Positions 38,712-49,802 of a stretch of DNA of 64,000 bases are shown here, one piece after another. The notes under the pieces are model-generated. The model had not been told where the DNA came from, ran no database searches, and saw only the letters and a list, made by a program, of their open reading frames with translations. The translations under genes and the position numbers were made by a program. Location of the stretch: the NCBI RefSeq assembly GCF_023278565.1, contig NC_064678.1, positions 5,518,001-5,582,000 of the forward strand. Reading direction: 5' to 3'. Source of the stretch: Colletotrichum lupini (taxonomy: Eukaryota > Ascomycota > Sordariomycetes > Glomerellales > Glomerellaceae). Each line of letters opens with the position of its first letter. Positions within the stretch are counted from its first letter, which is position 1.

Positions 38712-39282
38712 TTAGACACGCGAAGAGCGGTACCAGCGGCGGCGGCCGGTGTGAGCGGGGCGGCTATCGGCGACGGCGGTGCGACGACGGACCCAGAAGA
38801 GACCGACGAGGGCAGAGGCGAGCCAGACGATGGCGGAAAGGAAGCAGAAAGCGATGTTGGCCTTGTTGCGACCGCAGGCGTCACCGCGGGGGCTGACATT
38901 GCTCCAATCAAAGATGGGACCGCAACCGTCACCGACAAGCTGGAGATGGCATGTTAGCTCTGATCGGGAATTTGACTTGTAGGACAATGGCGGTGTATGA
39001 TGAACTTACGTTGACGAGCAGACCAAAGGCGACGAACCAGAGGATGCTGAGGAAGATGTCCATGGGCCAGTGGATGAAGCTTCCCGAGAAGGGGAGGAGC
39101 CATATCAAGGCGAAGAGAAGCGACAAGCTGGCCACCACGATGGTGTAGATGTACCGGCCATTGTCCCACGACGAGGTGTTTTGGGTCGCGTGGAGGTAGG
39201 CGCCGGTGATACCAGCCACGATGGCTGCGAACACGAGCTGAGCTCCGCGGAGGACGAACTGCACAATACGGTCGATCGCCAT
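38712..39282 (-). CDS. MARVEL-domain four-helix membrane protein
   Basis: Two exons, 39282-39010 and 38939-38712, separated by a 70-nt intron (GTAAGT...CTCCAG), encode about 166 aa. Four hydrophobic segments are visible, at about residues 10-30, 44-62, 68-92 and 123-142, in the arrangement of fungal MARVEL proteins. The loop before helix four has two cysteines ('DGCGPI', 'GDACGRNKANIAF') that could form a disulphide. The basic C-tail is cytosolic by this topology. MARVEL proteins act in membrane apposition and domain organisation (the Nce102 family shapes eisosome-associated domains in yeast), but a specific role here is unknown. It stands alone on the minus strand with long non-coding flanks. 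Confidence 0.85.
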
Positions 39283-41641
39283 TGTGATTGGTGACGGCGG
39301 TTCCTTTACAAGCTTAGATAGAAGCTGGTATGAGAAATTTGGAGCGGCTTGGGATGATGGGAGGGTTTGTCGCACGGGAAAAGTCTGCTGATCTTGTTGT
39401 CGGATGGATGAAGAATCAGAGTGAAAGGGAAATGTATGAGATGATATTACTCTATTTATCAACCTCTCCTCAGGATAGGCTGAAGAAGAGTTGTGCGACA
39501 CGGGCCAGTAGGGAGAGAGTCACATCAGGATGACGATCTGGTGGGAAAGCAGGTTTGGGTACGGATAGGTAGGCCATGGTCCTGGAGGTCTGGGTCTGCA
39601 GACTTTCTCGTCACCGCCGAGCACAGCAGATGCGTCTGGATCACGGCTTGGATGTGCCGATACTTTTTGACTAAACCGCTGGGCTTACCCATTTTGTGAC
39701 AAACAACGTCTTGCAAGGGGAACAAAAAAGGTGTTATCTGACTAGGAAAAACGTGTAACTACACAAGTCCCGAGACCTTTGCTGCAGGACGGCGGCGGTA
39801 CATGCGCAGAGTCCCTGCCAAGATACGATACTTCCTAGGCTCCTCCTCTACCGGCATAGTAGCACACGCGAGAAAAGGGAGGGAACAAGGGCGAGACTGG
39901 CTAGAAAAGAAACGTCACCGGGGTTTGGGCTTCGTGGCACGCTGTCGGGAGTCCGTGCTGGCTTTGCTTTCTCTCTCTGCCCAGCCTTGTGAGGTCATCA
40001 GACCGGGGGCTGGAATGGCTCAGAGGAATAGACAATGTCAGGCTAGCATGACTCTGATAGGATGTGGTTGTCTACCAACCCGGTCGTGAAGTTTGAAACA
40101 AGCCTTTTCCCGGAACTGTGATACTTACGATCCTTGCCCTGCACTGCAGGAAGCGCGGTGATTGCCCCTTTGTCGAGCTTTTTTATTTCTTTAGATAACT
40201 GTTGGGTTTCTGGCTGGCGGTTAGGCTTGTTGGTGTAAGATTGGCGAAATTTCGAATGCCGTCAGCCAATGTGACGGCTTCCTGGGCAAAGGAAAGTAAA
40301 TTGTAAGGCTAACAAGGCCGAGACCACTAGGTTCAACTACTACGGTTGAAAACAATAGTATTCGTGTAGGCCGAAGCATATCGCGGCTTGGGGATTCTTG
40401 GAAGGATGGAATCCAAACAGCGTGACTTCATCGACTGATGGAAGCATTCTCTGCCGTACTTTCTTCGGACTGGCAGACACAAGAATGAGTAATACTTGCG
40501 CAACATCGGGACTGCGGCATCGTCTAGAATGTGACTTACAAGAGGCCGCCCTTCGAATTGGCTTGCGACGTGTGTGGCGATCGCTGTGGCTCAACTGGTT
40601 CCAGACTCCCCCAGATCAGCAAGGAAGAAAGCAGGATTAGGTGCCATTTTGAGGGGGGGGGGGGCATCACGCGGCCAGCGCCTTGCGACATGTTTGGCCA
40701 GATGTGGCTGATCATTGATGAACGTTGTGTCGTGTCGTTTTGTCCAAGATGGGACCAGAAATCAAGACTCACCGAACAAGGTGAGTGTGACGTCACAGTC
40801 ACATCCAATATTGTAGGGCGTCCCCCGTTCTCGCCCAACCATCGCTTCAGCCACACGGCAAGCCTCATGGGCTGTCTCCCAACCCGCAAATGAAACCAAT
40901 CTCTCCTGCCTTAGCTCTGGATGCCCGGTCGGACATTGGTGATTGATTTCAGGACTATTGCGCTTGCTTCTGGTAGCATCGTTTCGTTGTACCGGCGTTG
41001 CTAATCTTCATGCAGGCCTCTGAGAGCGCTAAGCGACGCTACCTTACTAGAATGCCGGTATGCAGGCAAGAGCTGGCTCTTCGCTGTTACGTAGGGCCAA
41101 GCGCATGTCCGGCGATGGTCCTAGTTTGTGAGATTGAGGCTTGTCGGCTCGATCTGGCGGTGAGTGGATCGCGTCCACGCGTTCGATTGGGGATATGATG
41201 TTGTCCAAGACCAGCGATGTGAGCTTCCGTGCCGAGCTTGCCAGTGGAAGTCAGCTTGATGGACCATTGTTGAGCCGACCACCGGGAGGCTTGGCTTTCC
41301 ATTGAAGATGGGATGGAGATTCTTCGCAGAGATAGGATCGTGGCGGAGACTCGGCCGAGACAGCTTTCGGGCCAGGAAAGCCTTTCTCGGCACTTTGTGG
41401 GTCCATCGTCGGCTTCTGCTTTGTGGGGTCCCTCGGTAACCCCACAAATTACCGGCCCCGCGGATGTCTCACATGGCCCAAATCCGGGGTACATCTTGGT
41501 TTGAATCTGGGGCTCTGTGGCCATACACCTGTTCCTAGTTCACCTGAGGTTTTAGGAGCTTCAAGGCAGTCTTCAAGTTTTTGAAGCCTCTCAACCACCG
41601 TGACCGTTTGCCAAAGATCTTAGTGTCCGAGATACGCCGCC
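39283..41641. promoter_or_regulatory. Divergent intergenic region between MARVEL and acyl-CoA dehydrogenase genes
   Basis: About 2.4 kb between two divergently transcribed genes, presumably carrying both promoters. The leader next to 39282 is pyrimidine-rich on the minus strand. A 12-nt G run lies at 40653-40664. Frames such as 41524-41087 (minus) have no family signal. No discrete regulatory site can be assigned. Confidence 0.45.
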
Positions 41642-43618
41642 ATGAAACCATCCACTTCGAATACCGGCTTTTTCCAGGAACTCCCGGTTCTGCCGAACCA
41701 ATTCTTCGATGATGCCAGCTTTCAAAGGGCCTTGAGGCGTACGTAACTGACCCAGTAAACTCTTTTCGTCCCATGTCTCTGAACCTATCTAGTATTCCTA
41801 CCAAAGGATATCATCGAGCGTGTCGAAGTCGACATTGCGCAACTCGGCGAGGATGTGCTATCCGACCAAGTCTTCTCCTGGATTACAGACTCGGAGAAGA
41901 ACAAGCCGTACTTAAAGGGCAGCGGCCGTGACTCCTTTGGGCGGCCAACATCCGAGCTGGTCGTCGGCGAAGGCTGGCGCAGCTTGCAAGACTTTGGCAT
42001 TCGAAAGGGCATCGTCGCTACAGGGTACGACGCCTCACTCGGCTCCTCCGCCCGCGTAGTGCAGTTCTTGAGGATTCACTTATGGGGGAGTTCGGCTTCG
42101 AACGTCACCTGCCCATCGGCTATGCAAGATGGCGCCGCTCGGCTCCTGCAACTTCACCTATCAAGAGACATCGAACCAACGCAACGAATGGCACTAGAGA
42201 ATGCCCTTCAACATCTCCTGTCACGGGATCCAACAACTGCCTGGACTAGCGGGCAGTGGATGACGGAGCGAACCGGCGGAAGCGATGTATCCCTCACCGA
42301 AACAGTTGCCCAGCACACTCCATCCTCGGAAACGGCGCTGGCAAACGCGGCGGAGAACATCCCTCTAGGCCCGTGGTCAATTTCTGGATTCAAGTGGTTT
42401 TCCAGCGCCACCGACTCTGCCATGACCGTCCTCCTTGCGAGGACGCAAAGCGGCATCAGTGCCTTCTTCGCACCAATGAGGCGACACAACCCCACGGCAG
42501 TCACAATGACGGGGCGGCCCAAGGGCGCCGCCGGAACGGAGCTGAACGGTGTCCGGATCCAACGACTGAAGAACAAGTCTGGTACGCAGTCGCTCCCCAC
42601 GGCCGAGCTCGAGCTTGATGGCATGCGGGGGTGGCTCCTGGGCCAGGAGGGCCGCGGCATCAACGAGATCAGCACCATTCTCACGCTCACGCGCATACAC
42701 TCCGCCGTAGGTGCTGTAGGATACGTGGGCCGAGGATTAGCTATCGCGAGGGCGTACGCCAAAGTCAGACAAGTCGGCGCAGGAAGGGGTCAGCGGATGC
42801 TTCTGGCGGAAAGCCCACTACACATGCACACTTTGGCGGAGATGACTGGGGAGTATCACGGTCTCATGCTGCTGACGCTTTTCACGGCATACATATTGGG
42901 ACTGGACGAGAATCCTCAAGCGGACGGATCTGGCCTATCGAATGCTCTTGCTGCGATCACGCCAGACCAGAAGCACATTGCGCCCCTTTTGCGCATCCTG
43001 ACACCGCTCTGCAAGGCATATGTCTGCAAGAAGTCGATCCCGCTGCTGTACAGTTGCATGGAGGCTCTCGGAGGTGTCGGGTACATGCTGAACGAGGAGA
43101 CCGAGTATCTGAACATCGCCAGACTATACCGTGACTGCTGCGTGCTGTCGATCTGGGAGGGCACCACGGATGTCCTCGCAACGGACTTCTTGCGAGCGTT
43201 GAAGCATCCAAAGGGAGGACAAGAGTCCATGGACGCCCTCGATGCTCTCTTTGCCCAAAATCATGCGGTAGGAGAGCCCAATGGTTGGAAACCGGTAGAC
43301 CCGTGGAGTGCAGTCAAATCCTCCCTGGTGGAAAAGTCACAAGCAGATCTCATTGGGGATGCAAGACACATCCTCTGGGCCGTGGCAGAAGCGCTCATCG
43401 GCGTGCTGCTCCACGAAGACTATGGGAAAGACGGAAGCCAAGCAGCATTCGACGTTCTCTCCCGCCACCAAGCTCGCTGTGGTGGTCAGACATTTGGGAG
43501 ACCGACTCCAGGAACTTCAGATGAGCCGCAGCTTGGCACACAAGACAGACTGGAAAGGAACTTCACCATCGTCTATGGTAGATCGGGCTCAAGCAAAGCG
43601 CCTCTCTCAAAGCTCTAG
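41642..43618 (+). CDS. AidB-like acyl-CoA dehydrogenase
   Basis: About 640 aa from two exons, 41642-41738 and 41793-43618 (54-nt intron, donor GTACGT, acceptor CTAG). The start is the ATG in the GCCGCCATG context. The protein has the AidB-type layout: an N-terminal extension ('FLPKDIIERVEVDIAQLGEDVLS'), then the acyl-CoA dehydrogenase core with the 'TERTGGSDVS' FAD/substrate signature at about residues 189-198, a middle beta domain, and the C-terminal helical domain with 'MEALGGVGY' and 'SIWEGTTDVLATDFLRAL' (about 485-502). The family oxidises acyl-CoA-type substrates with FAD. Bacterial AidB also binds DNA in the adaptive response, and the fungal members' substrate is unknown. The C-terminal end ('GRSGSSKAPLSKL') is SKL, a canonical type 1 peroxisomal targeting signal, which supports a peroxisomal location. 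Confidence 0.92.
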
Positions 43619-44331
43619 GAGGCTGCAGTTGCCTATATGCAAGAATAATAAAGTTCAACGTGTCATCGTTCAAGCCTGTTGTGAAAGGACGCAAACCATC
43701 TCAGGAGATTCCCACGTGGCGTCCCGAAAGGTCCGTGATGTGGGAGACTGGTCTATCCGCCCGATCTACACTAAGTCGATCACCAATCGATCAACGACGG
43801 AAAGGACAAAGCCGGCGAGCCGGGGGTCACATCTCCAGACGACGGGCCCGGTCGAATTGCACCTTCAGCCTCAAGAAGAGTGCCTAATACCCAGTATACC
43901 ATGACTCTCGCACTCACGTTGCTATTTGAGATCGAAGAGGTCCGAGTGCCGCGTCCCATGTCTTAGCTCCCTTGGATCTTTGATCGCTTGCCGGTGGCAG
44001 CAACGTGCCAATGGCAACCTCACTAAATAGAGTTTCTGTCCGGGCACCCTCCGATTAGCGTTGCTCGATTTGGATTTCTTCGCAAGGAAGCTATTCTTTG
44101 TCCCGCCCGCAAGATCCCCCCATGCTCATTGTCTTATTCGGCTTGGGATCGCCGGAGAGGGTGTTAACCCGGAACTGCAACGAGCAATCCTTATGTGTGA
44201 GGGGGGATGCCCTTGGATCGTTCCTCTGAATCGTCTGTCTGCCCTCTTTACTCCACCACAGCTTTCCCATCGATTGTAATTGACCATCCGCCGACCGAGA
44301 TGCGGATGCTCGCCACAATCAACACGAGATC
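43619..44331. other. Intergenic between dehydrogenase and membrane-protein genes
   Basis: About 700 bp holding the 3' end of the dehydrogenase transcript (an AATAATAAA-like stretch near 43644-43652 could serve polyadenylation) and the promoter of the rhodopsin-domain gene. No gene is seen. Confidence 0.5.
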
Positions 44332-45756
44332 ATGTTGGAGCCAAGTCCAAATGTGCACTTGGAAAAAGACGACAGCTATCTGCCCGAAGTCTGGGTAAGC
44401 TCCCCTCTTGTGTCCCCGGCCTACAATCAACACGCCTGGAGCTAATGGGTATTGCTTGGCAGGCCTGGTATGCCATCGGCGTCTTCATAATTCTCCTACG
44501 ATTCGCAGTTCGTGTCCGTACCGTCGGGATTCGAGGCTTCCGCGGCGACGATTATTTGGCTTTACCTGTGAGTTACTGGAAGAGCACATCTTTCAAAAGT
44601 TGGCATTGGTATTGATGCGCTACAGTATCTCGTGTTATATAGCATCAATGTTTACGTAGTCCAAATCTGCTATTACACAGGGGCCAATATCGACATCACT
44701 TCAGATGCAGTACCGTCGCTGTCGGATCACGATGTTGCAGTTCTTCAGCTGGGATCGAAATTGGAGTTCATGTCATGGTACACGTACCCTGGTAAGTAAT
44801 ACCTGACGCATCGGAACTTGTTCGAATCATTCGAGATTACTAACGTGAATCAAAGGTTGCATCTGTAAGAAGCTTCACCTACACCCAAGTTGACACTCCT
44901 GCCTGACCCGTAACTCCTAGGGGTCTTGAAGTTCACCGTACTATTCTTCTACAAGCGTCTAACACTCGGAATTCTACGAAGACGGAGTCTTGTCGCATTG
45001 TTCTGGATCTGCGGATTATCCTACGTCGTGCTGTGTCTCACCGTGACACTCAGCTGCCAACCGTGCGTAGCCCCAATGATAACCGCGATCGCTTTCCTGA
45101 CACTTTTGAATAGCTATTCCGACAACTGGCGAATCCGACCTCTACCAGGCCCAGAGTGCACATTTCGACCACAAAACTTCTGGATGCTGCTATGGCTCAA
45201 CGTTCTAACCGACGCCGCCCTCCTATCCATCCCCGTTCCGATTCTCTGGCACCTCCGCGTGTCCCTTAGACGCAAGATCGGCGTCGGCATCCTGCTCTCG
45301 TCCGGCGTCTTTGTCATTTCGACTGCCATCGTTCGTGCGGTCACGACCTTGGGCGGTGCGCCGTCCGTCATCAACATCAACCGCTGGGGGTTCCGCGAGA
45401 CCGCCGTCGGACTCATCACCGTCACCTTGCCGGTCCTGAGCCCGCTGTTCACAAGGGCGTTTTGGCGCCGCGGCCCATATATTCGCGACTACTACGATCG
45501 GCTGCGCGGTCCGAGGACGCCTCCTAATAACGCTAGGTTTGGGAACTGGCTGGGGACGATGGTTCTCAAGTATATTGATGAGGAGGAAGGGGATGTATTA
45601 CGCAGCCCCAGCGCGGCAAAGCATTTGGAAGAGGTGGGGTACCGAAGGGAATGTGCCGAGCGTGCGGGTTCCTACAGTAAAGGGGATACCTATGAGTTGG
45701 AAACGCAGAGCGGCGATACGAGCACGAAAAGCTTGAAAGGTATTGAGACGGTATGA
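44332..45756 (+). CDS. Fungal rhodopsin-domain seven-helix integral membrane protein
   Basis: About 375 aa from six exons: 44332-44394, 44463-44567, 44626-44791, 44856-44864, 44921-45062 and 45114-45756. The parts read in frame and give the typical family path: N-terminal 'EVWAWYAIGVFIILLRFAVR', 'GDDYLALPYLVLYSINVYVVQICYYTG', 'SWYTYPGCIWVLKFTVLFFYKRL', a helix with 'YVVLCLTVTLSCQP', then 'PQNFWMLLWLNVLTDAALLSIPVPILW' and two more helices. The tail is cytosolic. This is the broad rhodopsin-like family (PF20684-type) often called integral membrane or PTH11-like protein; ligand and signalling role are unknown. Exon 4 is only 9 nt, and the last intron (45063-45113, 51 nt) is a stop-free multiple of three, so retention would add 17 residues. 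Confidence 0.85.
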
Positions 45757-46670
45757 GTGACACAACCGTGGGCACATGGTGATTGGCGCGTAATTTGGCA
45801 TTGGAGCATTGAAGCATACCCCATCATGTCTGACTTTGTATATACTGATACCCAAATGGAGCAAAAGGATGGGTTGAGAACTGGAGAGTGTATGTGCAGA
45901 AAAGAATGCTGTTCTGATTTAACAATGTCATCTTCCGCAACAAGGTCCCAGGTTAAGGGACTGGCTTCTACATAGACTTCCAATAACTAATTGTCTTCCA
46001 ATTGGATCATGGCAAGTCTTGCGTGCTTGAGGGGAGATCCAAACGATTATATCCTCTCTGCACTTTTCAATCCTGGAGAGAACTCAGATATTAAATCCTG
46101 ACGACTGCAGAGCCAATATTAGACACAGTTGAGTAGAAGTCTCCGCATACGTGCTCGTACGATATTACCCATCTCAGAGGCACGTAGAGCCAAGCAGACT
46201 CAGTTTCAGGCGTGACGCCAGAGTGAGATCGTCTTTCTGAGATGTGCTGTGCAGATGAAACGCTACCCATGGTTCACCAACTCATACGAGCAGAGCAGGA
46301 GTTACGAGGAGTATGAAAAAACTCGCCGAAAACCTCGGTGGCATCTTGGCCGGCAGGATGACTTCCGCTCGCCCCATAATCCCGGACCCTCACGGAGTTG
46401 TGGACTAAACCGATGATTGAAGCGGTTTATGATATATAGTTCTCAGAGTACGTACTAATACAGTAGTATCGTTTAAACGAGGTGGTGACATCTCCAGTTG
46501 CATGCTCCGCATCCTTCAGCGCTGCCTAGGCCTGTAGCACCTGGAAACTTTCCTCCAAGGTGCTAATACCTTGTCTGTCGCGTCCCGTCGCGTCACTCAC
46601 AAACCCCCACCATCCTCACCTCTTGTCTTCACACCCATGACGCCATGCGATTCATGCGATCGCAACCACA
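45757..46670. promoter_or_regulatory. Intergenic upstream of the SNF2 ATPase gene
   Basis: About 900 bp. It must contain the terminator of the membrane-protein gene and the promoter of the SNF2 gene. The 46560-46640 segment is pyrimidine-rich, as expected near a fungal transcription start. No gene is seen. Confidence 0.5.
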
Positions 46671-49600
46671 ATGACCCGACCGGTCGAGGAAAACGCGATA
46701 GTAATATCAGATGGCGAGACAGTATCGGAAGTCGACGAACCTCAGCATCCTAGCAATAAAGCCCTCGGGAAACGAAAGGTTGACGTCGATTTTGAGGAGA
46801 AGGAGGTTTGGGACGCCGATTCCGACTTGGAGCTCCCCAAGCCCAAGAAACAGAGGGGGCGGCGAGCCGCAACTGACAAGGGAAAGAAAGATAAGGCGAA
46901 GGGCAAGGGCCGTCCATCCAAGAAGAACGGAGTAGTCAAGATCGATGGTACCGAAGAGGAGGACGATCTAGATGTTGCGGAAGCGCCCGACTATTTGAAG
47001 GAGCGAAGGAAACAATTCGACCACACCCGGGAACGACTGCAGGAAGCAGGACTGTTGCTACCACCGGACTACTCAGACGTTGTATTCTCCGAAGACAATC
47101 GACCGGAAAACCTCGAGCGGCGTCCACATTTCGACGAGAGCACCAAGATCAAGCCCTGCAGGCCGTACGAAGATGTCGAGCTCGAGTATTCGGCAGGTAT
47201 AATACCGGCGTCTATCGCGCAGTACTTGCGTGAGTACCAGATCGTTGGTGTCAGGTTCCTGCACCGTCTGTTTGTCTACCAGAGGGGAGGAATTCTCGGA
47301 GATGACATGGGCCTCGGCAAGACTGTCCAGGTTGTGACGTTCCTTACGGCAGCTTTTGGCAAAACCGCCGATGAACGGGACAAGAAGCGGCTCAAGAAGA
47401 TCCGTGATGTGTCCGGTCGCTGGTATCCGACCGTTCTGATCATCTGTCCAGGCTCGATCATTGAGAATTGGAAGAATGAGTTGACTCGCTGGGGATGGTG
47501 GAAGGTCGACGTTTTCCACGGCGCGGGAAAAGAGGACGTGCTGTCCGCTGCCAGAGCAGGCCGGATAGAGATCATGATAACGACCTATTCGACGTACAAG
47601 AACCACAAGAGCTTGGTCAATACCGTCAAGTGGGACGCGGTTGTCGCCGACGAATGTCACCAAATGAAGGAAAGGAGCTCCGAGGTCACCAAAGCAATGA
47701 ACGACGTGAATGCGCTGTGTCGCATCGGCTTGACAGGTACAGCGATCCAAAACAAATACGAGGAGCTGTGGACTCTCCTGAACTGGACCAACCCTGGCCA
47801 TTTTGGCACACTATCGGAATGGAACACCACCATCACCAGACCTCTGACACGGGGTCAATCCCACGATGCGACTCTGAACCAGTTGCGGGACGCTCGAACT
47901 ACCGCTAGGAAGCTCGTCACGAATCTGCTCCCGGGCTTCTTCTTGCGCAGAATGAAGACACTGATCGCTCACCAGCTGCCCAAGAAGAGCGACCGAGTCG
48001 TCTTTTGCCCTCTCACGGACCAGCAGCAGGAAGCGTACAAGAACTTCATCAGTAGGCCTGATGTCGAACTTCTGCGCACCCTGTCCGACCCATGTGAATG
48101 TGGCTCCGGCAACAAGCAAGGCTGGTGTTGTCGCAAGACTCTTGACGATGGTACGGGGTGGCAGTCCATCATCTTCCCCTGCGTGACGACCTTGCAGAAA
48201 CTGTCGAATCACCTCACCCTTCTAATTCCGGCTACGGGAAACGAGCAAGACGACAAGCACAAAAGAGAAATGCGCACGCTACAGACTTGCTGCCCAGACA
48301 CGTGGAAATACCTCTATCAAAATAGAGACGCGATCATGAACCTGGCTAACCCGGAATTTTGCGGCAAGTGGAAGGTCTTAAAGAAGCTCCTCAAGTTCTG
48401 GCATGACAGCGGCGACAAAGTATTGGTCTTCTCGCACAGCGTTCGCTTGCTTCGCATTCTTCAGCATCTCTTCCACAACACCAGCTACAGTGTCACATAT
48501 CTGGACGGGTCGATTAGTTACGAGGACAGACAAAAGGCTGTGGATGACTTCAACTCTGACCCGACTCAGTTCGTCTTCTTGATCTCGACCAAAGCTGGTG
48601 GCGTTGGTTTGAACATCACTTCTGCGAACAAGGTAGTCATTGTCGATCCTCATTGGAATCCGTCATACGATCTCCAGGCCCAAGATCGAGCATACCGTAT
48701 CGGTCAAGTTCGGGATGTTGACGTCTTTCGGCTCGTCTCTACCGGAACCATTGAGGAGATTGTCTACGCGAGACAGATTTACAAGCAGCAGCAAGCAAAC
48801 ATTGGCTACACAGCTTCATCCGAACGACGCTACTTCAAAGGTGTCCAGCAGGACTCTGAGCGCAAAGGCGAGATCTTTGGGTTGGAGAACCTCTTCACGT
48901 ACCGCGAGAACCAGCTTGTGATCCGCGACATTGTCAACAAGACCAACATCGCCGAAGCGAAAGCCGGGACTGGTATCGCAATGACCACCGTCGACATGGA
49001 GAAGCTCGCCAAGGAGGAAGGCGAGGAGCTGGGCAAGGTGAAGCTGGAGGGTGCGGCGGACGCGTCGGAAGACGGCGACATGGGCCAGCTCGCAGCTTTC
49101 CTCGCCGCAAAAGCTGGTGGCGAAAAAGCAAAGAATCAACAGGCCAAGAGCGACGCCGTCCAGGCTATCCTGTCTTCGGCAGGTGTCGAGTACACGCACG
49201 AGAACTCGGAAGTGATTGGCACGTCCAAGATTGAGGAACAGCTCTCGCGCAAGGCGGAGATGGCCGCCAGCTCCGATATCGAAGGGGAGGGCGACAGCGC
49301 GCTGTTTGCAGATAGTCAGGTATTTGACGCGCAGGCGCAGAAGCTCAAGGGTTTCCCGTATGTTTACAATCCGCCAGAAGACGCCATGCGACGGCAATTC
49401 TGCTCCATGGCGCGCGAGTTCGGGTTCGCGACGGCTACGGAGTTTGCGCTGGTCGTTGGGAGCTGGACGCAGGCGCAGAGGCGGAAATGCCTGGAATCGT
49501 TCTACAAGATTCGCGAGGGCAAGCTGTTGGCGGAGGAGACTGTCAAGGCGGAGACGCAGGCGGAGGAGGCGGCTGTGAAGGAGGAGGTTAAGGCCGAGGT

Positions 49601-49802
49601 GAAGGATGAGCCTGGGACTGTGGTCAAGGTGGAGGCTAAACAGGAGAACCTGATGATTGATGACAGCAGCACGGAGACTGAAGAAGAGGACGTCAAGAAG
49701 GAAGACGACGCGGAGAGGAAGTCGACGGTTGTGGCCGAGAACGGCGGTGGTCCCAAGCGGACGCCGATTTTCATCTACGACAGTGATGATGATGAGCTTT
49801 GA
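46671..49802 (+). CDS. SNF2-family ATPase, ERCC6L2-like
   Basis: Single-exon gene of 1043 aa. A basic, acidic-patch N-terminus with nuclear-localisation-like Lys/Arg runs (about 30-90) precedes the SNF2 core. Motif I GDDMGLGKT is at residues 210-218, motif II DECH at 327-330 in place of the commoner DEAH, 'LTGTAIQN' follows, then 'STKAGGVGLN', and motif VI QAQDRAYRIGQ is at 669-679. Between the two RecA lobes lies a cysteine patch C475-x-C477-G-S-G-x5-C486-C487 of SEC-C type. The C-terminal region (about 893-950, 'FPYVYNPPEDAMRRQF...') resembles the HEBO-type segment of ERCC6L2 proteins, and the tail is Glu/Lys-rich with an acidic end. ERCC6L2 proteins are DNA-dependent translocases tied to genome stability, distinct from CSB/Rad26. 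The family call rests on lobe order and C-terminal segment; Rad26-like is the alternative. Confidence 0.88.
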   Translation: MTRPVEENAIVISDGETVSEVDEPQHPSNKALGKRKVDVDFEEKEVWDADSDLELPKPKKQRGRRAATDKGKKDKAKGKGRPSKKNGVVKIDGTEEEDDLDVAEAPDYLKERRKQFDHTRERLQEAGLLLPPDYSDVVFSEDNRPENLERRPHFDESTKIKPCRPYEDVELEYSAGIIPASIAQYLREYQIVGVRFLHRLFVYQRGGILGDDMGLGKTVQVVTFLTAAFGKTADERDKKRLKKIRDVSGRWYPTVLIICPGSIIENWKNELTRWGWWKVDVFHGAGKEDVLSAARAGRIEIMITTYSTYKNHKSLVNTVKWDAVVADECHQMKERSSEVTKAMNDVNALCRIGLTGTAIQNKYEELWTLLNWTNPGHFGTLSEWNTTITRPLTRGQSHDATLNQLRDARTTARKLVTNLLPGFFLRRMKTLIAHQLPKKSDRVVFCPLTDQQQEAYKNFISRPDVELLRTLSDPCECGSGNKQGWCCRKTLDDGTGWQSIIFPCVTTLQKLSNHLTLLIPATGNEQDDKHKREMRTLQTCCPDTWKYLYQNRDAIMNLANPEFCGKWKVLKKLLKFWHDSGDKVLVFSHSVRLLRILQHLFHNTSYSVTYLDGSISYEDRQKAVDDFNSDPTQFVFLISTKAGGVGLNITSANKVVIVDPHWNPSYDLQAQDRAYRIGQVRDVDVFRLVSTGTIEEIVYARQIYKQQQANIGYTASSERRYFKGVQQDSERKGEIFGLENLFTYRENQLVIRDIVNKTNIAEAKAGTGIAMTTVDMEKLAKEEGEELGKVKLEGAADASEDGDMGQLAAFLAAKAGGEKAKNQQAKSDAVQAILSSAGVEYTHENSEVIGTSKIEEQLSRKAEMAASSDIEGEGDSALFADSQVFDAQAQKLKGFPYVYNPPEDAMRRQFCSMAREFGFATATEFALVVGSWTQAQRRKCLESFYKIREGKLLAEETVKAETQAEEAAVKEEVKAEVKDEPGTVVKVEAKQENLMIDDSSTETEEEDVKKEDDAERKSTVVAENGGGPKRTPIFIYDSDDDEL

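Noticed and set aside
24571..49802. Idea that CSA-like and ERCC6L2-like genes form a repair gene cluster
   Set aside because: They are 20 kb apart with unrelated genes between and separate promoters; co-occurrence is probably coincidental.
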